NCBI GenBank assembly: GCA_026225155.1
Contig: JAMFSG010000204.1
Location: 1 to 8,607 of the forward strand
DNA from: Verrucomicrobiota bacterium
GTDB taxonomy: Bacteria > Verrucomicrobiota > Verrucomicrobiia > Limisphaerales > UBA11358
DNA: 8,607 nt
Direction of reading: 5' to 3'
A model generated the notes under the pieces. That model was not told where the DNA came from. It ran no database searches and saw only the letters and a program-made list of their open reading frames with translations. Shown piece after piece: positions 1 through 6,365 of the stretch (position 1 is the stretch's first letter; each line of letters begins with the position of its first letter). The position numbers and the translations under genes are program-made.

Positions 1-1484
1 CAAAAATTCTCGCGCGTTTGAGCGGCTGGGGTTTGAGTTGCGATGCGTATCACGCCACTGCGCCGCATCCGCAAGGCGCGGGTGCGACCATTGCGATGCA
101 AACGGCGTTGCGACGCGCGAATCTCGAACCGTCCGCGATTGATTACGTTAACGCGCACGGCACCGGCACGCGCGACAACGACCTCGCCGAATCCATCGCA
201 TTGAAAACCGTTTTTCACAATCGCGTGCCGCCGTTCTCCAGCACGAAACGGATTTTCGGGCACGCGCTCGCCGCCAGCGGCGCGATGGAAGCTGTCGTCT
301 GCATCGAAGCGTTGCGCCATCAGGAATTGCCACCGAATCCCGGCTACGAAAAATGCGATCCGACCATCGGCCTTGAACCGGTCACGGCTGCGCGTCACGC
401 GCCGCTCACGCACGTGATGAGCAATTCATTCGGCTTCGGCGGCAACAACGGCGTGCTCATTTTTTCCAAACCGGAAACGAAGCCGCAAACCAGCGCGCCG
501 AAAAAAATTCAAGTCGCCGTCAACGGCCTCGGCGTCATCGGGCCGGGAACGGTGACGACCAAAGAAATTATCGCGCCGTTGCCGTTGGGAAATGGACTCG
601 TTCATCATTGCGGCGTGTTGACGGACGCTGCCACGTTACTCACGCCGAATCAGCGCCGCCGCTTGAGCCGCATACAACAAATGGCGCTCATCACCGCGCG
701 CAAAAGCCATGCGCCCGACGCGACACAGCGCGTTTCTGTTGTGATCGGCACCGGCCTCGGCTGCATGGAAGACGCCGGCGCATTTCTCGAAAATCTCGTC
801 GCCAAAGACGAACGCGAGCCGATGCCGTCGCGTTTTCCCAATTCCGTTCACAATTCGCCCGCCGGCCAGGTCGCGATGGATCAAGCCGCGCGCGCGATGA
901 ATTCCGCGCCGACCGTCGGCGAAATCACTTTTGAATGCGCGCTGTGGCAGGGCATTTCCCAACTCGCGATTGACGAGACTGATTGCGCGCTCGTCGGCGC
1001 CGTGGATGAACTCGATAAATATCTTCTGAAAATCGGCCAGCGCTGGGGCATTTGGACGAACGAAAACAAACCCGGCGAAGGCGCGATGGTTGCCAATCTT
1101 TCGCTGGTCGAAAAAAGTTCAACGCCGCTCGCCCGCGTGACCAAAGTGAAACTCGGTCGCTGCCGAAAACCGTTTGATGCGAAACACGAAGCTGATTGGA
1201 TCGCGTCGGCGATTGACCTGAAAAATGTCGGCGTGATTTTGAGCGGCGCCAAAGGTTATCCGCAGCTCGACAAAAAATACGAAACGGTCGCGGCGGAATT
1301 GTCCCAACGCGCCGGTAAAAATTTGGAGCATCAAACCTACAAACAACTCTGCGGCGAATTTCATTCCGCGTCCGCATTCGGATTTTCGCTGGCGGTGAAA
1401 CTGGCACACGAAAAAAACTGTGGCGTGCTGCTTTACACCTTGTCGCTGCGCGGCGCGAAGGCGATTTGCCTGATCGAGCCATGA
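1..1484 (+). CDS. Ketosynthase (C-terminal part) fused to chain-length-factor-like ketosynthase, 5' partial
   Basis: The reading frame is open from the first full codon at position 3, so the start lies upstream; the TTG at 18 is internal. The first part (to about position 480) is the C-terminal half of a beta-ketoacyl-ACP synthase, which condenses acyl and malonyl-ACP units. It shows NAHGTGT (150-170) with the first catalytic His, GHALAASG (258-281) with the second, and the terminal SNSFGFGGNN motif. The nucleophilic Cys would lie upstream of the window. After a short Pro/Lys/Thr-rich linker, a second ketosynthase-like domain of about 320 residues begins at VNGLGVIGPG (about 519). It resembles the ketosynthase-like domain (PF13723) of aryl-polyene chain-length factors. 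It keeps a Cys in the nucleophile region (936-938) and a late GEFHSASAF His (1362-1364), but has no HGTGT motif, so it is probably a non-condensing partner. Its stop overlaps the next start as ATGA. The ketosynthase call is firm; the chain-length-factor role is inferred. Confidence 0.88.
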   Translation, partial: KILARLSGWGLSCDAYHATAPHPQGAGATIAMQTALRRANLEPSAIDYVNAHGTGTRDNDLAESIALKTVFHNRVPPFSSTKRIFGHALAASGAMEAVVCIEALRHQELPPNPGYEKCDPTIGLEPVTAARHAPLTHVMSNSFGFGGNNGVLIFSKPETKPQTSAPKKIQVAVNGLGVIGPGTVTTKEIIAPLPLGNGLVHHCGVLTDAATLLTPNQRRRLSRIQQMALITARKSHAPDATQRVSVVIGTGLGCMEDAGAFLENLVAKDEREPMPSRFPNSVHNSPAGQVAMDQAARAMNSAPTVGEITFECALWQGISQLAIDETDCALVGAVDELDKYLLKIGQRWGIWTNENKPGEGAMVANLSLVEKSSTPLARVTKVKLGRCRKPFDAKHEADWIASAIDLKNVGVILSGAKGYPQLDKKYETVAAELSQRAGKNLEHQTYKQLCGEFHSASAFGFSLAVKLAHEKNCGVLLYTLSLRGAKAICLIEP

Positions 1485-2254
1485 AATCTTCGATTCATGC
1501 GTTTTTTTTATTCGTAATTCCAGCGTTGGTTGCGATTTCAGCGGCAATTTTTTTTCAAAACACACTTCTCGCCATTAGTTTGGTGGTCATAATTTTTATC
1601 GTGTTTGGTCTTGGCGTCGCGATTCCACAGTTGAAATTTTTCGGAAACTTTATTTGTTCCGGCAGCAAATCCAAAAAGCAAATTGCCCTGACGTTTGACG
1701 ACGGGCCGGATCCGAAATCAACGCCGCAACTGCTCGCGCTCTTGCGCGAACGAAAAATTCCAGCGACATTTTTCTGCATCGGCAAACGCGTTGATGCCAA
1801 TCCCGAACTCGCCGCGCAAATCCGGCGCGAAGGTCATTTGCTGGAAAATCATTCTTACGCGCACAGCTATTTCACGAATTTTTATTCTGCCGCTCGGTTG
1901 AAAACTGAATTGGAATTGGCGCAAACCGCGATCAAAAAAGCGGCGGGCGTGACGCCGAATTATTTTCGTCCACCCGTCGGACTTTCCAATCCGAACACGT
2001 TTCGCGTCGCCAAAAAATTAAACCTGCAAGTCGTCGGCTGGTCGGTGCGCAGTTTGGACACCGTCATCCGCGAGCCGGAAAAAATCGTCGCGCGCGTCAA
2101 ACGTGGATTGCATCCGGGCGCGATCATTTTGTTGCACGACGGCAACATTCCCGCCGAAAAACTTTTAACGACGGTGAAATCGTTGTTGGACACGTTGCAA
2201 AAGCTGGGTTATGAAGTTGTGCGATTGGACGAATTGTTGAATGAAAAAACTTAA
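1481..2254 (+). CDS. Membrane-anchored polysaccharide deacetylase (NodB homology domain, CE4)
   Basis: This is a 257-residue CE4 family deacetylase, predicted to remove N- or O-acetyl groups from a glycan in a metal-dependent reaction outside the membrane. Two hydrophobic segments at about residues 7-25 and 29-48 anchor the N-terminus. The NodB motifs appear in order: TFDDGP (71-76, with the base and metal Asp), HSYAH (124-128, metal His pair), RPPVG (163-167), a Trp at 187 in VVGWSVRS, and LLHDG (217-221, catalytic His 219). The ATG at 1481 is preferred over an in-frame TTG at 1466 because it gives the typical ATGA overlap with the upstream stop and places a basic residue right before the hydrophobic segment. 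No Shine-Dalgarno sequence is visible, so translational coupling is likely. Its substrate is unknown. Its place inside a ketosynthase operon suggests it may deacetylate a sugar or lipid-linked intermediate, but this is inference. Confidence 0.9.
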   Translation: MKSSIHAFFLFVIPALVAISAAIFFQNTLLAISLVVIIFIVFGLGVAIPQLKFFGNFICSGSKSKKQIALTFDDGPDPKSTPQLLALLRERKIPATFFCIGKRVDANPELAAQIRREGHLLENHSYAHSYFTNFYSAARLKTELELAQTAIKKAAGVTPNYFRPPVGLSNPNTFRVAKKLNLQVVGWSVRSLDTVIREPEKIVARVKRGLHPGAIILLHDGNIPAEKLLTTVKSLLDTLQKLGYEVVRLDELLNEKT

Positions 2255-2921
2255 ACACTTTTTGGCGCTGCTGATTCTATTGGCTGCTGTTTCCGTTTTC
2301 GCCGGAACGTCCGCCGATCTGCCGCCGGCCTTGCAGGAGCTGCAGAAGAAAATGACATCGGTGAAAACGATTTATCTCGAGTTCACGCAGGAGCGCGAGT
2401 TGAAATTATTTTCCGATCCGTTGAAAAGCTCCGGCGTGATGCTGATCGAACAGCCAGACAAAATCCGCTGGGAAACGACCGCGCCGTATCAATCCCTTTT
2501 GCTCGGCAACCAGAAATCGGTCGCGCAGTTTGAGCTCAACGACGGCAAATGGGAAAAATTGAAACTCGGTTTTCCGCAATTGCTCCAGCGCGTGATGCAG
2601 CAGATGTCCGCGATGAACCGGGGCGATTTCGGCGCGATGTTGAGTGATTACACGCTGACCGTTTCCACGAACACGGACATCGTGCTGACGTTCACGCCGA
2701 AGGACGCGACGGTGCGCGGCATGATGTCCACGATGGAAATCCATGTGCCGCCGGACTTGTCCACGACGCACGAAGTCGTGATGAACGAACCGAACGGTGA
2801 CCTGACGCGCATCACGTTCACGCGCTCAAAATATGACGTGACGTTTCCGCCCGGCACGTTCGACCTGATCAAACCGCTCGCCATCGCGGATGTCCAAGCC
2901 GCTGTGAACCATGCGCCGTAA
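2241..2921 (+). CDS. LolA-like outer-membrane lipoprotein carrier protein
   Basis: This 226-residue protein has a clear signal peptide: a basic MKKLKH start, a hydrophobic core to about residue 20, and a likely cleavage after VFA at 21. The mature part resembles the LolA/LolB fold, a half-barrel of beta strands that shields lipid acyl chains. Typical features are the Phe-Thr-Gln strand (residues 48-50), the Gly-Val-Met-Leu-Ile-Glu-Gln-Pro turn (65-72) and IRWE (75-78), which corresponds to the LolA segment that reads like 'kPGrFRWe'. The C-terminal TRITFTRSKYDVTF and FPPGTFDLI segments also fit. The gene starts 14 bases inside the deacetylase gene and its stop overlaps the next start by 11 bases. 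LolA-like proteins are common in aryl-polyene clusters, where they are thought to help move product or lipid to the outer membrane. Housekeeping LolA is an alternative, but the operon position favours a dedicated copy. Confidence 0.85.
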   Translation: MKKLKHFLALLILLAAVSVFAGTSADLPPALQELQKKMTSVKTIYLEFTQERELKLFSDPLKSSGVMLIEQPDKIRWETTAPYQSLLLGNQKSVAQFELNDGKWEKLKLGFPQLLQRVMQQMSAMNRGDFGAMLSDYTLTVSTNTDIVLTFTPKDATVRGMMSTMEIHVPPDLSTTHEVVMNEPNGDLTRITFTRSKYDVTFPPGTFDLIKPLAIADVQAAVNHAP

Positions 2922-3414
2922 TTTTTTCTTGCTGCCGTTGATTTTGTTTTTCGCCGTTGGCTGCGCCAGCGTGCCGAAAAATGCCGCGCCGCGTCCGGCG
3001 AATCTTTTTCCGGCGGACGCGTTCCAAACGCAGCGCGCGGTTTTGACGGCGTTCGGAAAACAATTCACCTTCAACGGCTATCTGGCCTTGAGCAAAACCG
3101 GTGGCAAACGGCTCATTCTCATGGAAAATTTCGGCACGGTGCTCGCCGATGTTTTGGTGAAACCGGACGGAAAAATCTTCGTGATGCGCGCGAATAAAAT
3201 TTTCACGCCGAAACGGATCCGTCGGTTTGTCGCTGCCGATCTGGAAACGATTTTTGGCGATCAGCTCATGGCGAAATGGCCAGTGCAGACTTTGGGCGAA
3301 AATCATTTTCTCCTGCAACGACGATGGTATTCGCTCGATTTGCGAATCGTGGAAACGAAACTCGGCGCGCAGCCGCCGGACTTGTTTGATGAAACGAAAG
3401 CGTTAAAAGAATGA
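2911..3414 (+). CDS. Small outer-membrane lipoprotein, DUF3261-like
   Basis: This encodes a 167-residue predicted lipoprotein. The N-terminus has two Arg residues, a hydrophobic stretch and a lipobox AVGC with Cys18 as the lipidated residue. Position -3 is Ala rather than the more usual Leu. Residue 19 is Ala, not Asp, which under the E. coli sorting rule would favour the outer membrane. The mature part has short alternating strands (FTFNGYLALSKTGG, RLILMENFGTVLADVLVKPDG) followed by a helical region, similar in layout to the DUF3261 lipoproteins of aryl-polyene loci and loosely to LolB. The gene overlaps the lolA-like gene by 11 bases and the dehydratase gene by 4 (ATGA). The pairing suggests it could accept cargo from the LolA-like carrier. 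Lipoprotein status is well supported; the DUF3261 assignment rests on memory of the family pattern and is less sure. Confidence 0.75.
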   Translation: MRRNFFLLPLILFFAVGCASVPKNAAPRPANLFPADAFQTQRAVLTAFGKQFTFNGYLALSKTGGKRLILMENFGTVLADVLVKPDGKIFVMRANKIFTPKRIRRFVAADLETIFGDQLMAKWPVQTLGENHFLLQRRWYSLDLRIVETKLGAQPPDLFDETKALKE

Positions 3415-3911
3415 CGATGCAAAATCCCGACGGCGATGCGATTGAAGTAGTGGCACGGGCATCCCGCCCGTGTGTTTCAGACATGGCGAAAACTTACGGC
3501 AGCCAAAAACTCACGGGCGGGACGCCCGTGCCACTATATTCCATGCGTGATTCCATTTTTGCCGCGCGAAAAGCCGGGCCGACGCTGCAAGCCGACGGCT
3601 TGCACACGTTTGAATTTAATTTCAGCGCAGATGACCCGACGTTCGCCGGGCATTTTCCGAACCGTCCGATCTTGCCGGGAATTTTTCAATTGGAAATTGC
3701 CCGCATGGCAGCGGAATGGATTTTGAATTGCCAATTGTCCGTTCAAGAAATCGCCAAGGCAAAATTTCAACGTCCGATTTTGCCGGGCGAAATTTTGAAA
3801 CTGAATCTGAAATTATCCGGGGTTGAAAACGCGATTTTCGCGCGCGGTAATTTTATTTGCGGCGGCCAACCGGCAGGCGAAGCTTTTTTGAAATTGTGTA
3901 GAAACAAATAA
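3411..3911 (+). CDS. FabZ/ApeI-like hotdog 3-hydroxyacyl-ACP dehydratase with repeat-derived N-terminal insert
   Basis: The protein is 166 residues as drawn. The hotdog domain begins near residue 45 and carries FAGHFPNRPILPGIFQLE (residues 78-95). His81 and Glu95 match the spacing of the FabZ catalytic dyad, so it should dehydrate 3-hydroxyacyl-ACP to 2-enoyl-ACP. A later PILPGEIL segment matches the conserved strand after the central helix. The ATG at 3411 overlaps the upstream stop as ATGA, the junction style seen elsewhere in this operon. Residues 14-42 are encoded entirely by an inserted palindromic repeat. Removing 87 bases (3450-3536) restores a continuous frame from codon 13 to codon 43. 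An alternative start is the ATG at 3543 (residue 45), which would bypass the insert but has no visible ribosome-binding site. Enzyme class is well supported; the exact start is not. Confidence 0.82.
   Translation: MTMQNPDGDAIEVVARASRPCVSDMAKTYGSQKLTGGTPVPLYSMRDSIFAARKAGPTLQADGLHTFEFNFSADDPTFAGHFPNRPILPGIFQLEIARMAAEWILNCQLSVQEIAKAKFQRPILPGEILKLNLKLSGVENAIFARGNFICGGQPAGEAFLKLCRNK
3448..3536. repeat. Palindromic interspersed repeat (MITE/REP-like) inside the dehydratase gene
   Basis: Two 25-base arms, 3448-3472 and 3512-3536, are inverted copies with one mismatch (A at 3461 against the G expected from the other arm). They flank a 39-base spacer. Each arm contains its own hairpin, CACGGGC and GCCCGTG separated by five bases. 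The outermost TA of each arm could be a duplicated TA target: the core GTGGCAC to GTGCCAC is 85 bases, and core plus one TA is 87 bases, exactly 29 codons. Translation gives ARASRPCV and GGTPVP on the + strand and HGRDARAT on the - strand, peptides I recall recurring in predicted proteins of PVC bacteria. No transposase is present, so the element would be non-autonomous. The inverted repeat is seen directly; mobility and family are inferred. Confidence 0.9.
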
Positions 3912-3931
3912 AAATTTGGATTAAGCGAATT

Positions 3932-5569
3932 TTGCTTGGCGTGATTTTGCTCGCGCTGCTTGGCTGGCTCGCTGCGGTCATCGCGGTTCATTTTAGCATC
4001 GCCAAGCCGCCGACGTTGCCGGCGGACGTTTCGGTTTTGCAATTGAAACCAGAAATGCGCGACGGCAAAACTTTTCTCGGAAAATCGTGGACGGGCGAGC
4101 GCGAAGGTTTGACGGTCGTTTACTTGAAAGGTTCGCCGCTGGAAATCGGTTTCGCCGACGGCACGTTGATGCAGCAAAAAATGCACACGCTCGAAAATGA
4201 ATTTCGCAACATGATCCAAGGTTATGTGCCGCAACATTGGCTGATGGAGTTGCTGAAAAATTACATCATGTTTCGCAATCGACACTTGAGCGAATTTGTG
4301 CCCGTGGATTATCGGATGGAAATTTACGGCACGACGCTCGGCTGCCCGGACATCCATCCCGAGGAAGGAAATTTTTACAATCGCCTGCTGAATTATCACG
4401 CGGCGCACGACGTTTCTTACATGATGATCGATAATCCATTCATCCGCGCGCGCGCCGGCTGCACGGCGTTCGGCGCGTGGGGCGGCGCGACGGAAAACGC
4501 GCATCTGATCACGGGCAGAAATTTCGATTGGGAAGCGGCGGAAGTTTTCAGCACGAATCGCGTCGTCGAAATGTGCGAACCGGACGGCGGAATTCCGTTC
4601 ATTTCGCTTTCGTGGGCGGGCATGGCGGGCGTCGTTTCGGGCATGAACCGCGCGGGAATTTCGGTCACGGTCAACGGCGCGCCATCGCATTTGCCCAATG
4701 AAATCGGCACGCCGGTGGCAATCGTCGCGCGCGATATTTTGCAGCACGCCAAAAATCTGGACGAGTCGTTGAAAATTTTACGCGACGCAAAAGTTTTTGT
4801 TTCGACGATCTGGCTCGTCGGCAGTCGCGCGGACGGAAAATTTGTCGTCGTCGAAAAAACGCCGTCGGTGACGAACGTGCGCGAGCCGGTCAGCGATTCG
4901 ATTATCTGCCCGAACCATTTTGAAACCGATGGTTTGAAAGATGATGCGCGCAACACAAATTATATGGTCGAAGCGACTTCGGTTTCGCGCGAGGCGCGGC
5001 TGAAAGAATTGATCCGGCAATCGCCCGGCGAAATTTCGCCCGCGCGCGCCGTGGAATTTTTGCGCGACCGGAAATTGCCCGGCGGCGTTTTTGCGGGCGA
5101 TGGCCATCGCAGTTCGTTGAATGCGTTCATCGCGACGCACGCGGTCGTGATGGATTTGACAGCGGGAATTTTTTGGGCCGCATCGCCACCAAACGGATTG
5201 GGAAAATATGTCGCGTTTGACGTGAATGATTTTAATCACACATTGCCAGAACTCGCGATTCCTGCCGATGAAACTTTGGCCGATGGCGAATACGAACACG
5301 CGCACGAAGCCCAACAATGTTTGAGCGATGGACTGCTCGCCTTGGCAAAAAAAGACGCGCAAAGCGCATTGCAACTTTCCGAAAAAGCCGAAACGCTAAA
5401 TCCCGGATTTTATCAAAATTCATTTTTGCGCGGGCGCGCATTGCTGATGTTGAATCGGAAATCCGAAGCGGCGACGGAATTTGAAAAAGCCTTGGCCGAG
5501 CAGCCGGCATTTTTGAAAGAGAAACAGGAGCTCGAAGAATTGTTGCGCCAAGCCCAGTCGGCGAATTAG
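3932..5569 (+). CDS. C45-family (acyl-CoA:6-APA acyltransferase-like) Ntn-hydrolase with N-terminal membrane anchor and TPR-like tail
   Basis: This is a 545-residue protein. Residues 1-20 are a hydrophobic anchor. The central domain carries AGCTAFGAWGG (175-185), with Cys177 as the likely autoprocessing nucleophile, then ITGRNFDW (193-200) and CPNHF (326-330), a pattern typical of C45 / acyl-CoA:6-aminopenicillanate acyltransferase-like enzymes. These cleave or transfer acyl groups on amide bonds. Residues about 456-530 form paired helices with TPR character (LSDGLLALAKKDAQSAL, then an ALLMLNRKSEAATEFEKAL unit), suggesting protein docking. The frame is open back to 3902 with no ATG. The TTG at 3932 is used here, but an ATA at 3908 that overlaps the previous stop, or ATT at 3914, would add Lys-Ile-Trp-Ile-Lys-Arg, giving a better positive-inside anchor. 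The dehydratase stop is 20 bases upstream of 3932. The family is well supported; the substrate is unknown and may be the operon's acyl product. Confidence 0.83.
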   Translation: MLGVILLALLGWLAAVIAVHFSIAKPPTLPADVSVLQLKPEMRDGKTFLGKSWTGEREGLTVVYLKGSPLEIGFADGTLMQQKMHTLENEFRNMIQGYVPQHWLMELLKNYIMFRNRHLSEFVPVDYRMEIYGTTLGCPDIHPEEGNFYNRLLNYHAAHDVSYMMIDNPFIRARAGCTAFGAWGGATENAHLITGRNFDWEAAEVFSTNRVVEMCEPDGGIPFISLSWAGMAGVVSGMNRAGISVTVNGAPSHLPNEIGTPVAIVARDILQHAKNLDESLKILRDAKVFVSTIWLVGSRADGKFVVVEKTPSVTNVREPVSDSIICPNHFETDGLKDDARNTNYMVEATSVSREARLKELIRQSPGEISPARAVEFLRDRKLPGGVFAGDGHRSSLNAFIATHAVVMDLTAGIFWAASPPNGLGKYVAFDVNDFNHTLPELAIPADETLADGEYEHAHEAQQCLSDGLLALAKKDAQSALQLSEKAETLNPGFYQNSFLRGRALLMLNRKSEAATEFEKALAEQPAFLKEKQELEELLRQAQSAN

Positions 5570-5586
5570 CATTACGTCGAATCAAG

Positions 5587-6312
5587 ATGGAATCGAAGTC
5601 ACAAACTCGCGGGTCGCAAAAACTGCGTTTGGTTCAGGCGTTGATGGGTTTTGGCGCGCACTTCACTTTGAACCTACTTTACTTGCGCCGGACACACGGG
5701 CTGGAAAAAATTGATCCGCGCCAAAAATATATTTTTGCCTGCAATCACGTCAGCCTGCTCGACACGATCATGCTCGGCGGACTGCTGTGGAATTCCGGCA
5801 ATTATCCCATCCTCGTGCTCGGCGATAAAAAAGTCTGGGACGTTTCCTGGCTGCATCGCGCGTTGAGCCGACCGATCGGATTTCTGGTCGAACGCGGAAA
5901 ATTGAATCCCAACCGCATCAACGAACTGGAAAAATTCGCGGCCGAGTCAAAAATTTTTCAGCTCGTGATTTTTCCTGAAGGCACGCGCGGCAACGGCGTG
6001 GACGTCGCGGAATGCCAGCCGGGAATTTTTTACGTCGCGCAAAAAGCGCGCGTGCCGATCGTGCCGGTTTTCATCGAAAATATGCAGTTCGTTTCGACCA
6101 AGTGCGGAAAATTTCATCCGTTCGGCGGTTTGAAAAAAGTGGAAGTTCATTTTGGCGAAGTCATCGCGCCAGAAAATTATCTAAATTTATCGCGTGAAGA
6201 ATTCACGGAATTTGTGCGCGGGAAAATTTCCGATGCGCGACCGCAGGCGGTGCCGGTTCTCATGACAAAATCGGAATCCATGGCTGGCGTGAAAGTTTCC
6301 AATTCAAATTAA
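5587..6312 (+). CDS. PlsC-type 1-acylglycerol-3-phosphate acyltransferase family protein
   Basis: This 241-residue protein has the four motifs of the glycerolipid acyltransferase family. ACNHVSLLDT contains the HX4D catalytic pair (His54, Asp59). PIGFLVERGK (96-105) matches the second block with Arg103. FPEGTRGNG (129-137) is the acyl-acceptor binding block. VPIVPVFIE (156-164) is the fourth. It transfers an acyl chain from acyl-ACP or acyl-CoA to a glycerol phosphate or similar hydroxyl acceptor at the inner membrane. There is no long membrane segment, only a hydrophobic N-terminal patch near residues 18-33, as in many short PlsC homologues. It starts 17 bases after the C45 gene, so it is probably the last gene of the operon. 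Members of this family in aryl-polyene clusters are proposed to attach the polyene to a lipid. Housekeeping phosphatidate synthesis is the alternative. No clear Shine-Dalgarno sequence precedes the ATG. Confidence 0.88.
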   Translation: MESKSQTRGSQKLRLVQALMGFGAHFTLNLLYLRRTHGLEKIDPRQKYIFACNHVSLLDTIMLGGLLWNSGNYPILVLGDKKVWDVSWLHRALSRPIGFLVERGKLNPNRINELEKFAAESKIFQLVIFPEGTRGNGVDVAECQPGIFYVAQKARVPIVPVFIENMQFVSTKCGKFHPFGGLKKVEVHFGEVIAPENYLNLSREEFTEFVRGKISDARPQAVPVLMTKSESMAGVKVSNSN

Positions 6313-6358
6313 GAAAAATTGCGCCGGCGAGCCGTTCAGAAACCTTCCACAATTTTTC
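6313..6358. terminator. Possible bidirectional terminator between convergent genes
   Basis: A perfect 9-base inverted repeat (GAAAAATTG at 6313-6321 and CAATTTTTC at 6350-6358) surrounds a 28-base loop that contains the palindrome CGCCGGCG. It lies in the 53-base gap between two genes that converge, and the A- and T-rich arms could supply a U-tract in either direction. The loop is long and the stem is AT-rich, so it is a weak candidate. Confidence 0.3.
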
Positions 6359-6365
6359 AATCCAA

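Noticed and set aside
18..20. TTG as a start for the ketosynthase
   Set aside because: The frame is open to the window edge and the residues before and after it match the middle of a ketosynthase, so the true start is upstream.
1466..1480. In-frame TTG start for the deacetylase, five codons upstream of the ATG
   Set aside because: The ATG at 1481 gives an ATGA overlap like that at 3411 and a better membrane-anchor N-terminus.
925..1482. Open frame of 185 codons on the - strand
   Set aside because: It is antisense to the chain-length-factor-like domain, Arg- and Ser-rich, with no motif.
3448..3536. CRISPR repeat or rho-independent terminator
   Set aside because: There are only two inverted arms, not direct repeats with spacers. 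No U-tract follows, and the structure is inside an open coding frame.
3767..4747. Long open frame of 326 codons on the - strand
   Set aside because: It lies antisense to the dehydratase and C45 genes, is very rich in Arg, His and Ala, and shows no recognisable motif. It looks like a shadow of codon bias in the real genes.
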